Source: Streptomyces lydicus (GTDB lineage: Bacteria; Actinomycetota; Actinomycetes; Streptomycetales; Streptomycetaceae). Taken from it: a stretch of 64,000 bases of DNA. The stretch's first letter is position 1, and the number at the start of each line of letters is the position of its first letter. Shown piece by piece: positions 16,912 through 23,913 of this stretch. Below the pieces are notes generated by a model, which saw only the letters and a program-made list of their open reading frames with translations, was not told the DNA's origin and did no database searches. A program made the translations under genes and the position numbers. The stretch lies in assembly GCF_000717345.1 (NCBI RefSeq), contig NZ_JNZA01000017.1, positions 62,001 to 126,000 of the forward strand, written 5' to 3'.

Positions 16912-17328
16912 TCAGGTCCGGGCGGGCCGCACGTCTTTCAGCAAGCCGTGGATTCGTCGTTCGATCTCGTCGCGGATCGGCCGGACGGCGTCGACTCCTT
17001 GGCCTGCGGGGTCGTCCAGCGTCCAGTCGAGGTACTGCTTGCCGGGGAAGATGGGGCAGGCGTCGCCGCAGCCCATGGTGATCACCACGTCGGAGGAACG
17101 TACGGCCTCGGTGGTCAAGATCTTCGGGGTCTGAGCGGACAGGTCGATGCCGACTTCGGCCATCGCCTCGACGACGGCCGGGTTGACGGTGTCAGCGGGG
17201 GCGGATCCGGCGGAGCGGACCTCGACCTGGTCGCCGCCGAGGTGGGTGAGGAAGGCGGCGGCCATCTGGGAGCGTCCGGCGTTATGGACGCAGACGAACA
17301 GCACGGACGGCTTGGGGGCGTCAGTCAC
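16912..17328 (-). CDS. arsC: Arsenate reductase (low-MW phosphatase type)
   Basis: The 138-residue enzyme reduces arsenate to arsenite in the cytoplasm. The phosphatase-type P-loop CVHNAGRS holds the nucleophilic Cys13. Further cysteines in MGCGDACP form the redox relay, and LDWTLDDP carries the general-acid Asp. Start GTG 17328 has AGGAG 7 bases upstream and overlaps the end of the arsenite-pump gene by 8 bases, so it is the last gene of the arsR-arsB-arsC operon. Its type (thioredoxin- or mycothiol-coupled) is not decided by sequence alone. Confidence 0.93.
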   Translation of the reverse strand: MTDAPKPSVLFVCVHNAGRSQMAAAFLTHLGGDQVEVRSAGSAPADTVNPAVVEAMAEVGIDLSAQTPKILTTEAVRSSDVVITMGCGDACPIFPGKQYLDWTLDDPAGQGVDAVRPIRDEIERRIHGLLKDVRPART

Positions 17329-18448
17329 GGGCGGGCTCCTTGAGGTCGGCCGGCGTTGCGGCCGGGACGGAGGCGGCGTCGGGGAAGAGCCGGCGGGCGG
17401 CCAGGGCGACATAGACCAGGCCGATCAGCACCGGGACCTCGATGAGGGGGCCGACGACGCCTGCCAGGGCCTGGCCGGATGTCGCGCCGAAGGTCGCGAT
17501 GGCGACGGCGATGGCGAGTTCGAAGTTGTTGCCGGCCGCGGTGAACGCCAGCGTCGTCGCCCGCGGGTAGTTCAGGCCGACGGCCCTGCCCAGGGCCATG
17601 GAGCCGGCCCACATGACGGCGAAGTAGACCAGCAGCGGCAGTGCGATCCGCGCGACGTCCAGCGGGCGGGAGGTGATCGCGTCTCCCTGGAGGGCGAAGA
17701 GCACGACGATGGTGAACAGCAGTCCCCACAGGGCGAACGGCCCGATGCGGGGGATCAGCTTCGTCTCGTACCAGGTGCGGCCCTTGGCCTTCTCGCCCAG
17801 GCGGCGGGTGAGGAACCCGGCGGCCAGGGGGATGCCGAGGAAGATCAGCACGCTGCGGGCGATCTCCCAGACCGACACGTTCAGACCGGTCTGTTCCAGG
17901 CCCAGCCAGCCGGGCAGGACGGAGAGATAGAACCAGCCCAGCAGGCTGAAGGCCAGGACCTGGAAGACGGAGTTCAGGGCGACCAGGACAGCGGCGGCTT
18001 CACGGTCGCCGCAGGCCAGGTCGTTCCAGATGATGACCATGGCGATGCAGCGGGCCAGCCCGACGATGATCAGCCCGGTCCGGTACTCCGGCAGGTCGGG
18101 CAGGAAGATCCACGCGAGCGCGAACATCACGGCGGGGCCGAGGATCCAGTTGATCGCCAGAGAGGGGATCAGCAGGCGGCGGTCACGGGTGACGGTGTCC
18201 AGACGGTCGTAGCGGACCTTGGCCAGCACCGGATACATCATCACCAGCAGGCCCAGCGCGATCGGCAGCGAGACGCCGGTGACCGTCACCTTCGCCAGCG
18301 CGTCCCCCAGCCCCGGCACCGCGCGGCCCAGGCCGAGGCCCGCGGCCATGGCCAGCAGGATCCACACGGCCAGGAAGCGGTCCAGGAACGACAAGCGGGC
18401 GGCGACCGGCGCCGCAGTCGCGGGCTCAGCCATCATCTCCGCGGTCAT
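17321..18448 (-). CDS. arsB: ACR3-type arsenite efflux permease
   Basis: The 375-residue membrane protein has about ten hydrophobic segments. The ACR3 hallmarks are present: the conserved Cys in GLARCIAMVIIWNDLACGD in the middle of the protein and the AFTAAGNNFELAIAVAIATF segment in the second half. It exports arsenite produced by the reductase encoded next. Its ATG overlaps the arsR stop as ATGA, and its end overlaps the arsC start by 8 bases, giving a tightly coupled operon arsR-arsB-arsC. Confidence 0.96.
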   Translation of the reverse strand: MTAEMMAEPATAAPVAARLSFLDRFLAVWILLAMAAGLGLGRAVPGLGDALAKVTVTGVSLPIALGLLVMMYPVLAKVRYDRLDTVTRDRRLLIPSLAINWILGPAVMFALAWIFLPDLPEYRTGLIIVGLARCIAMVIIWNDLACGDREAAAVLVALNSVFQVLAFSLLGWFYLSVLPGWLGLEQTGLNVSVWEIARSVLIFLGIPLAAGFLTRRLGEKAKGRTWYETKLIPRIGPFALWGLLFTIVVLFALQGDAITSRPLDVARIALPLLVYFAVMWAGSMALGRAVGLNYPRATTLAFTAAGNNFELAIAVAIATFGATSGQALAGVVGPLIEVPVLIGLVYVALAARRLFPDAASVPAATPADLKEPARD

Positions 18449-18846
18449 GAGGCGGCCCCCGCGGGCGTCTCAACGGCCAGGGGGAGCGGCTCTCCGGCGG
18501 GGCGGGTCAGGATGCCGGCCAGCCGGTCGGTCATCTCGGGCAGCAGTCGGTAATACACCCATGTCCCGCGGCGTTCGGAGTCGATCAGTCCGGCCTGCTT
18601 CAGGAGCTTGAGGTGGTGGGAGATCGTCGGCTGAGACAGGTCGAAAGCAGGCGTCAGGTCACACACGCACACCTCGCCGCCGGCCCGAGAGGCGATCATC
18701 GACAGCAGCCGCAGCCGCACCGGGTCCCCGAGGGCTTTGAAGACCTTCGCCAGTTCGGTGGCCTGATCCTCATCCAGCGGCGCGGTCAGCAGACCCGGGC
18801 AGCAGGCATCGGTCTGGCCGAGCACCTCAAGCTCTTGTTTCGACAT
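18445..18846 (-). CDS. arsR: ArsR-family arsenic-responsive repressor
   Basis: The 133-residue winged-helix repressor has the recognition helix LTPAFDLSQPTISHHLKLLK. Cysteine pairs lie at positions 15-16 (ACCPGL) and 60/62 (EVCVCDL). As(III) binding by an N-terminal Cys pair plus a helix cysteine is known for the Corynebacterium ArsR type, while the CVCDL motif is the classical E. coli-type site, so this protein carries elements of both. Start ATG 18846 is chosen by family length; the ribosome site is very close (AGAGG one base away). It is divergent from arsI over a large dyad. Confidence 0.94.
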   Translation of the reverse strand: MSKQELEVLGQTDACCPGLLTAPLDEDQATELAKVFKALGDPVRLRLLSMIASRAGGEVCVCDLTPAFDLSQPTISHHLKLLKQAGLIDSERRGTWVYYRLLPEMTDRLAGILTRPAGEPLPLAVETPAGAAS

Positions 18847-18855
18847 GCCTCTATG

Positions 18856-18902
18856 TTGACGAACTTCGATGCAGGGCGCAAGCTTGCATCGATGAACATC
18901 AA
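18856..18902. promoter_or_regulatory. Extended inverted-repeat operator between arsR and arsI
   Basis: The left half TTGA-N6-TCGATGCA (18856-18873) is mirrored by TGCATCGA-N6-TCAA (18885-18902) with 11 bases between them. The halves resemble the TTGA/TCAA half-sites bound by ArsR proteins. The dyad lies between the two divergent start codons, so one repressor could control both transcripts. Confidence 0.8.
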
Positions 18903-18925
18903 TGCAACGAGATGGGGAGACCGCC

Positions 18926-19345
18926 ATGTCTCGCGTTCAGCTCGCTCTCAACGTCCCCGACCTCGACGCTTCGGTGGAGTTCTACGCCAAGCTGTTCGGC
19001 GTGGAGCCGGCCAAGCGTCGCCCCGGATACGCCAACTTCGCCGTCGCCGAGCCGCCGCTGAAGCTCGTCCTGATCGCAGGGGAGGCCGGCCAGGAGACCC
19101 GCCTGGACCACCTCGGTGTCGAGGTCGCCTCCACCGAGCAGGTCACCGCCGCCACCGACCGCCTCAAAGAAGCGGGCCTGGCGACCTTCGAGGAGAACGA
19201 CACCTCCTGCTGCTACGCCCTCCAGGACAAGGTCTGGGTCCACGGCCCCGGCAAGGAACCCTGGGAGGTCTACGTCGTGAAGGCCGACGCAGACCAGATG
19301 GGCAAGCCTCCCGCCTTGGAGGGTGAAGCCTGCTGCAGTAGCTGA
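18926..19345 (+). CDS. arsI: ArsI/CadI-type vicinal-oxygen-chelate metalloenzyme
   Basis: The 139-residue glyoxalase-fold protein matches the ArsI/CadI family. ArsI is an Fe(II) dioxygenase that splits the carbon-arsenic bond of trivalent methyl- and aryl-arsenicals. Candidate metal ligands are Gln5, His62 (DHLGV) and Glu114 (WEVY). The vicinal pair Cys95-Cys96 would bind the arsenical. A C-terminal CCSS adds another Cys pair at 136-137. The start ATG 18926 has GGGGAGA 5 bases upstream. It is divergent from arsR across the shared operator, so arsenic induction is likely. CadI-like cadmium binding remains an alternative. Confidence 0.88.
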   Translation: MSRVQLALNVPDLDASVEFYAKLFGVEPAKRRPGYANFAVAEPPLKLVLIAGEAGQETRLDHLGVEVASTEQVTAATDRLKEAGLATFEENDTSCCYALQDKVWVHGPGKEPWEVYVVKADADQMGKPPALEGEACCSS

Positions 19346-19680
19346 CGCCACCGTCGCCCTGCGGCTCGAAGGCTTCACGGGCACCTTGGCCATGGTCGGT
19401 GAGGAACTGCGCCCGCCGTACGCCCGCCACCGCTCTCGAAGCACGTGCTGGCCGGCACGCTGGAACCGCACAAGACCACCCTGCGGCAGGACACCGATCT
19501 GCAACGACTGCGGATGAACCTGAAACTGGGCTGCCGCGCCACCCACCTGGACCCGGCGGCCTGCACCGTCACACTGGCCGACGGTGACCGGCTGCACTAC
19601 GACGGCCTGATCATCGCCACCGGGCTGGGCTGGCCGGTGTGCATGTGCTGCGCACCCTCGACGAGGCTACCCACGGTCGA
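19326..19680 (+). pseudogene. Broken ferredoxin-reductase-type FAD oxidoreductase
   Basis: Pieces of one protein are spread over several frames: VALRLEGFTGTLAMVGEELR with PPYAR, then PLSKHVLAGTLEPHKTTLRQ, then LADGDRLHYDGLIIATG, then AGVHVLRTLDEATH. This is the order seen in NAD(P)H:ferredoxin/rubredoxin reductases. The first FAD motif (GxGxxG) is missing, one frameshift lies near 19430 and another with a small deletion near 19630. The 5' end overlaps the arsI 3' end and the 3' end runs into the next gene's stop. Confidence 0.7.
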
Positions 19681-21406
19681 AGAGATTGGGCAGGCCGGAC
19701 CGGTACCTGATCTCGTCGAGCTTGTGGAGGAAGGCCAGCTCGGGAGGACGGTGGAGTCGCCGGACCTGGCAGCGGGGTGCGGTCGAACCGGCCGTGTCCA
19801 GCAGGGCGTTGACCGCTCGCCGCGCAGATTCGTTGGCGCCCTCCATCGTCGCGAGGTCGATGTCGGTGGCGACGTAGTCGCCGGCCAGGAACAGGTTCGG
19901 CGCCGCCGTTCGGCTCGACGGTCGGTCGTACCAGGTGCCCACGGGGTGGATGAGCAGCTGCTCACGGTTGGACGGTGCAGGCCCGCCGAGGCCGGTCACC
20001 GCCGGGTCCATGAACCACGAGTGCAGGTCCGCGTCGGCGAGCACCTGCCGCCCGGCGCCGTTCAACCCGGCCTTGAGCTGCGCCCAGACCTCCCGGCGAA
20101 CCTCGTCCGGGGTGCACTTGAGCCCGGGCCTTCCGTACAGGATCCCCGGCCTGTCCCATGCGGAGATGTCCACGGAGAGACAGTCGGCCACCTCCCCGTC
20201 CCCGTAGGTCGAACGGAAGTCACGCCCCTTCCAGAACTGCGCCTGGCTGACCGAGGTGAGTGCCCACGGCGAGTCCACGTGGATCACGTGCCCGTGCACG
20301 AGGGGTGTGCGGGTGCGCAGATAGAACTGCACGCCCACCATCCAGGCCGTCCGGAGCCGGTCGCAACGTTCGAGCTGGGGGTCGGCAGCGCGGAGATCGG
20401 CGCCCCAGCCGGCGCGGGCGTCCTGGACGGGCATGGCGCTGAGGTAGTGGTCGGCGGCCACGGTACGGCCCGCCGCGGCGCTGGTGGACCTCACCCTGAC
20501 ACCGGTGATCCGGCCGCCGTCGTAAACGAGCTCCTCGACCGCGGTGCCTAACTCGAACTCGACGCCGAGGCTGCGCAGGTGGAGCTCCCAGGGCGTGATC
20601 CACGCCTCGCTGGTCGGCGCGTTGAGCACCCGGTCGATCTCACCGTCGTTGCCGCGACCGAGCAGGTTGTAGACGAACGCCTGGATGAGGCGGGCGACGG
20701 TGCGCGTGCTCGCGACCTCGGCTTGGACGGCGACGAGGTCCCGGGTGATCCCGACGCCGAGCAGCTGCTGATACTCCCGTGACATGGCGTCGGCGTTGAT
20801 GAATGTCCACCAAGGCACCCTCTCCCACTGCTCGATCCGCCGGACTTCGCAGCTGGTGAGGTGGACGAGCAGGCGGCCGAGGAAGTGAGCGACCTCGGTG
20901 GGCGGCAGGTCCAGCGAGGTGTCCAGGAGCCCGATCAGGCTTTCCACCAGGGTGCCGGGCAGCAGCGACCCCGGAACGGGTAACGACAACAGCCTCCGGA
21001 CCGGAAACCGCAAGTTCGGACGGCCACCGAACCGTGCCACGAGGCACTCGGGGGCGTTCACCAGATTTCCGTGGACGCTGCCCGACTTGTTCGGGTACGG
21101 GATGCGGCGCAGCGTGTCCGGGAGATTGCGATAGAACCCCGGGAAGAAGCGGAAGCCGTGCTCGCCGGGCAGCGGGAGACGTCCCCCGGTGCCGGTGCCC
21201 GGGACGCCCATGCTGCGGGCCTTGCCGCCCAGCGTGTCGTTGCGTTCGTACACCGTGACGCGGTAACCGCGTTCGGCGAGTTCATGTGCCGCGGTCAGCC
21301 CCGCGACGCCGCCGCCCAGCACCGCCACCGACCCGAGATCACGGCCCTTGGACACAGCGGTGCTCCTCGTCGTCGTTGTTGCCGGCGCGCTCATGGGCTC
21401 GGCCAT
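19667..21406 (-). CDS. FAD-dependent phytoene-desaturase/HpnE-like oxidoreductase
   Basis: The protein of about 579 residues opens with the dinucleotide-binding motif VAVLGGGVAGLTAAHELAER and GYRVTVYERNDTLGGKARS, as in the phytoene desaturase, carotene isomerase and squalene-oxidase-like (HpnE) class. It ends with the FAD motif LFLAGDYVATDIDLATMEGA. The stretch PLPGEHGFRFFPGFYRNLPD is typical of the subgroup annotated as hydroxysqualene dehydroxylase-like. No isoprenoid or carotenoid gene is adjacent, so the substrate is open. The start is uncertain: ATG 21406 or 21394 fits best, and the frame is open from 21478. Confidence 0.85.
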   Translation of the reverse strand: MAEPMSAPATTTTRSTAVSKGRDLGSVAVLGGGVAGLTAAHELAERGYRVTVYERNDTLGGKARSMGVPGTGTGGRLPLPGEHGFRFFPGFYRNLPDTLRRIPYPNKSGSVHGNLVNAPECLVARFGGRPNLRFPVRRLLSLPVPGSLLPGTLVESLIGLLDTSLDLPPTEVAHFLGRLLVHLTSCEVRRIEQWERVPWWTFINADAMSREYQQLLGVGITRDLVAVQAEVASTRTVARLIQAFVYNLLGRGNDGEIDRVLNAPTSEAWITPWELHLRSLGVEFELGTAVEELVYDGGRITGVRVRSTSAAAGRTVAADHYLSAMPVQDARAGWGADLRAADPQLERCDRLRTAWMVGVQFYLRTRTPLVHGHVIHVDSPWALTSVSQAQFWKGRDFRSTYGDGEVADCLSVDISAWDRPGILYGRPGLKCTPDEVRREVWAQLKAGLNGAGRQVLADADLHSWFMDPAVTGLGGPAPSNREQLLIHPVGTWYDRPSSRTAAPNLFLAGDYVATDIDLATMEGANESARRAVNALLDTAGSTAPRCQVRRLHRPPELAFLHKLDEIRYRSGLPNLFDRG

Positions 21407-21699
21407 CGACGGACACTCAGCCGAAGCAACCACGAGTGGCAACAGCCATGAGTGCAAGTCGGTCTGATCCTGGACCATCTGGGCATCTGCGAAACCAGGG
21501 CGATCGGGCCACCGGCCTGTTGCGTCAGGCCACCGCGAGCGCGGCCGCCGCGTGATTCTTTATCGCCCGCCTCAAGAAGGCGGACCGCACGCTGCGCTCC
21601 CCACCCGTGGCCGAGCAGCGGGAGGTGCCCCTATGCCTTATGCCTTCGGTCAAAGGAAACGGAGCTGCGATAGGCCCGGGCGCTGGGCAACATGGCGGT

Positions 21700-22185
21700 G
21701 TGGCTGATCTGCTGTGGGATGACGTGAAGTGTTTCCTCGATCCGGACCTGATGGGATCGCTATCGGACGTGCGTGTTCCTGATGCCTCGGTGCACAACTG
21801 GCAGGACGTCCTCGATCTCGTCGTGGAGAGGGGCTGGAAGTGCCAGTACTCCGAAGGAGAGACGGTGCTTCCCCTGCCTTGCGCGGAGGCCGCGCTGTCC
21901 CGACCAGCGGATGCTGAGTGCCCGAACCTGCGTGTCTGGCTGACTGCTGATGTGCTGGCGATCTTCCGTTTCTCTTCGGACGAGGAGATCGATTTCGAGG
22001 TTGATCTGCGGGAGTTGCAGGGGCAGGAACGACTTGATGTGCTCTGTGGCTTCTTGCGGGAGATCGGGCGGCGGTTGGGCAAGCCGGTGCTGATGGATCC
22101 GGAGGGTGTCTGTGGCCATCCGGTGCTCGGCTTCGATGTCGAAGCTGATCGAGTTGTCCTCCTTGCGGAGCCGCTCGTCAGGTGA
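21700..22185 (+). CDS. Hypothetical protein
   Basis: From GTG 21700 the product is about 161 residues (VADLLWDDVKCFLDPDLMGS and onward). It is acidic, with VHNWQDVLDLVVERGWKCQY and LRVWLTADVLAIFRFSSDEE segments. The frame is open back to GTG 21607, but that N-terminal piece looks non-coding. I do not recognise a domain; the layout (a short alpha/beta protein with conserved Trp) resembles small Streptomyces proteins of unknown function. It converges on the ADP-ribosylglycohydrolase gene. Confidence 0.6.
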   Translation: MADLLWDDVKCFLDPDLMGSLSDVRVPDASVHNWQDVLDLVVERGWKCQYSEGETVLPLPCAEAALSRPADAECPNLRVWLTADVLAIFRFSSDEEIDFEVDLRELQGQERLDVLCGFLREIGRRLGKPVLMDPEGVCGHPVLGFDVEADRVVLLAEPLVR

Positions 22186-22239
22186 CTACGGCTGAGGGCT
22201 GGAGTTCGTGGAGGCTGCCATCGCGGAGCAGGATCCGGT

Positions 22240-23169
22240 TCAGCCTTCGAGGCGGTGTGCAAGGTGGAGCAGATCTGCCAGGCGCAGCACGCGTCCGTCG
22301 AAGCCTGGGAGGGTGACATGGAGCGGCTGGGTCCAGTGAGCGGGGATTGCATCCAGCCCGTAGTACGCCCCAGCGAGTCCTCCGGTCACCGCGGCGACGG
22401 TGTCCGTGTCACCGCCGAGGTCGATCGCCGCGCGTATCGCGTCCTCGAAGCTGGTGGTGGTGCGTAGGGCCCAGACGGCGGAGCCCAGGCAGGGCCAGAC
22501 GGCACCGTTGAACTCGGTCGCCTGAGCGGGGTGCCAGTCGGGCGCGAGGACTGCGGCGTAGCGGCCGCGGTGGTCGGGGTGGACGAGAGCCAGGATGTCC
22601 GGGAGTGCGGTGAGGGGGTCGATGTCCTCGAACGCGACGCGGATGAGTTCGTGGAAGATCGCGGTGCCTTCCCAGGCTGCGCGGTCGCCGTGAGTGAGGG
22701 CAGCGATGCGGCGGGCCGCGTCCATGGTGGCTGCTTGGCCGAAGGCAGCAAAGTGGACCGCGGAGGTCGAGGCCCGCATCAAGGAGCCGTTTCCCGCTGC
22801 TCGTTGGTCGACCTGGAAATGGGTCGTGGAGGCGAGGTCCCAGGGCATGCCGTTGGTCAGGACGTCTTCGGTCTGCAGGCCGATGTCTTTCGGTTCTGAC
22901 GCTGCCCATCGCTGGAAGCGGGCGAAGATGTCCGGCAAATCCAGTCCGCCCCGCTCGAGCAGCGACTCCGCGACCAGGACGGCCATTTGCGTGTCGTCAG
23001 TGGCCTCGCCGGGGTCCCAGCCACCGTCTCCGCACATCTCGCCACCGGCACCAGGCGCGGGAAACCGCGCGGAGAAAGCTCCCGGGGGGCCAAACTCGAA
23101 AGGGCCGCCCAAGGCGTCACCCACCGCTGAGCCGACGACCGCGCCAGCGGCCCGCTGGATCCGCTTCAT
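22240..23169 (-). CDS. ADP-ribosylglycohydrolase family protein
   Basis: The 309-residue enzyme would remove ADP-ribose from proteins or small molecules. The dinuclear Mg2+ site motifs are all visible: GDALGGPFEFG near the N-terminus, ATDDTQMAV, the NGSLMR loop, ALTHGDRAAWEG and the C-terminal DLGGDTDTVAAVTGGLAGA. The length and order match the DraG/ARH family. No ADP-ribosyltransferase is adjacent. The start ATG 23169 agrees with the family N-terminus (MKRIQRAAGAVVGSAVGDAL). Confidence 0.93.
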   Translation of the reverse strand: MKRIQRAAGAVVGSAVGDALGGPFEFGPPGAFSARFPAPGAGGEMCGDGGWDPGEATDDTQMAVLVAESLLERGGLDLPDIFARFQRWAASEPKDIGLQTEDVLTNGMPWDLASTTHFQVDQRAAGNGSLMRASTSAVHFAAFGQAATMDAARRIAALTHGDRAAWEGTAIFHELIRVAFEDIDPLTALPDILALVHPDHRGRYAAVLAPDWHPAQATEFNGAVWPCLGSAVWALRTTTSFEDAIRAAIDLGGDTDTVAAVTGGLAGAYYGLDAIPAHWTQPLHVTLPGFDGRVLRLADLLHLAHRLEG

Positions 23170-23279
23170 TCGCGCAGGTTATCTGTGCCGCGCCGACGGC
23201 CACGCGGCCCTATTTCCTTCTTCGGCTCCCCGAACCGTCGGCGGCGAACGCGTCTCGTCCACGGAGGTGCGCCGCTCGA

Positions 23280-23475
23280 CCGGTCCGCCCAGCGGTAGCC
23301 GTCCCACTTGGCCTCGTACGCGACTCCGCGGGCCGGCAGCTCCTTGGCCGAAGCGGCCAGCAGACGTCCCGGCCCGTCGCAGGTGAGATGGATCCAGCTG
23401 GTCAACCCGCCTCGGGAGCGTCCGAGGGGGATCGAGCCCCCGTTTCGGGCCTGGGCCAACGACGCGTACCCGTAC
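23280..23475 (-). pseudogene. Mosaic remnant: IS5-type transposase piece joined to DNA-ligase piece
   Basis: One minus-strand frame reads LGRSRGGLTSWIHLTCDGPG, which resembles the conserved GRSRGGLTTKIHL stretch of IS5-type transposases. It runs directly into KELPARGVAYEAKWDGYRWA, which resembles motif I (KxDG, the adenylated lysine) of ATP-dependent DNA ligases. Neither gene continues. The two pieces are fused in frame without a start or ribosome site, so this is a deletion junction rather than a working gene. The rest of 23170-23532 shows nothing recognisable. Confidence 0.45.
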
Positions 23476-23532
23476 GCGACGCGCCACCGCTTCGCGAGAT
23501 CTTGCCAGTCCCAGCGGACGGCAAAAGACAAA

Positions 23533-23556
23533 GGCAAGGAGAGCACTCTCCTTGCC
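23533..23556. promoter_or_regulatory. Perfect inverted repeat 24 bp upstream of the RAE
   Basis: The arms GGCAAGGAGAG and CTCTCCTTGCC are perfect complements separated by 2 bases. The loop is too short for a comfortable hairpin, so a protein-binding site is as likely as a terminator. It shares the GGCAAG/CTTGCC core with the RAE just downstream. Confidence 0.5.
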
Positions 23557-23579
23557 ACTCTCAAGTTATAGCGCGAGGG

Positions 23580-23599
23580 GGGGCTTGCGGCAAGACCCC
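23580..23599 (+). promoter_or_regulatory. Rifamycin-associated element (RAE)
   Basis: GGGGCTTGCGGCAAGACCCC matches the known actinobacterial RAE, an inverted repeat found upstream of rifamycin-inactivating genes (rgt, rph, rox, helR) and needed for their induction by rifamycins. The arms are GGG-CTTG and CAAG-A-CCC around CGG. It lies 58 bp before a glycosyltransferase start and 315 bp before rph. A TATAGC candidate -10 lies just upstream at 23567-23572. Confidence 0.88.
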
Positions 23600-23656
23600 G
23601 GTCACGGCGCACAATCGTCGGCCGATGCCACAACCTGGGGAAATGAGGGGCACGAC

Positions 23657-23790
23657 GTGCGTGTGTTGTTGTCGACGTACGGGGGACGCGGTGACGTCGA
23701 ACCGGTGGGGCCGGCAGTGCGGTTGCGGGCGCTCGGGGCGGAGGTGCGGGGATACGCGCCGCCCGAGAGGGCGGAGCGGCCGGCCGACTC
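23657..23790 (+). pseudogene. Truncated rifamycin-glycosyltransferase-like N-terminus
   Basis: GTG 23657, with GAGGGG 6 bases upstream, opens a frame reading VRVLLSTYGGRGDVEPVGPA and VRLRALGAEVRGYAPPE. This is the N-terminal nucleotide-sugar glycosyltransferase signature of the MGT/UGT class (usually LLSTYGSRGDVEP) seen in rifamycin glycosyltransferases. After about 37 residues the similarity ends in a low-complexity Arg/Glu-rich stretch with a distant stop. The catalytic protein is lost, while its RAE and ribosome site remain in front of rph. Confidence 0.7.
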
Positions 23791-23913
23791 GTCGAAGGAA
23801 AGGCAACCGGAGGTGAGGTCGTGCCGGACAAGAGGTTCGGCAGAGCGGGAGGCGCCGGTGAGGCGATCGGCGACCGCAGTGCGACGGAACACGGCTGCCT
23901 CGGAGGTATCCCG

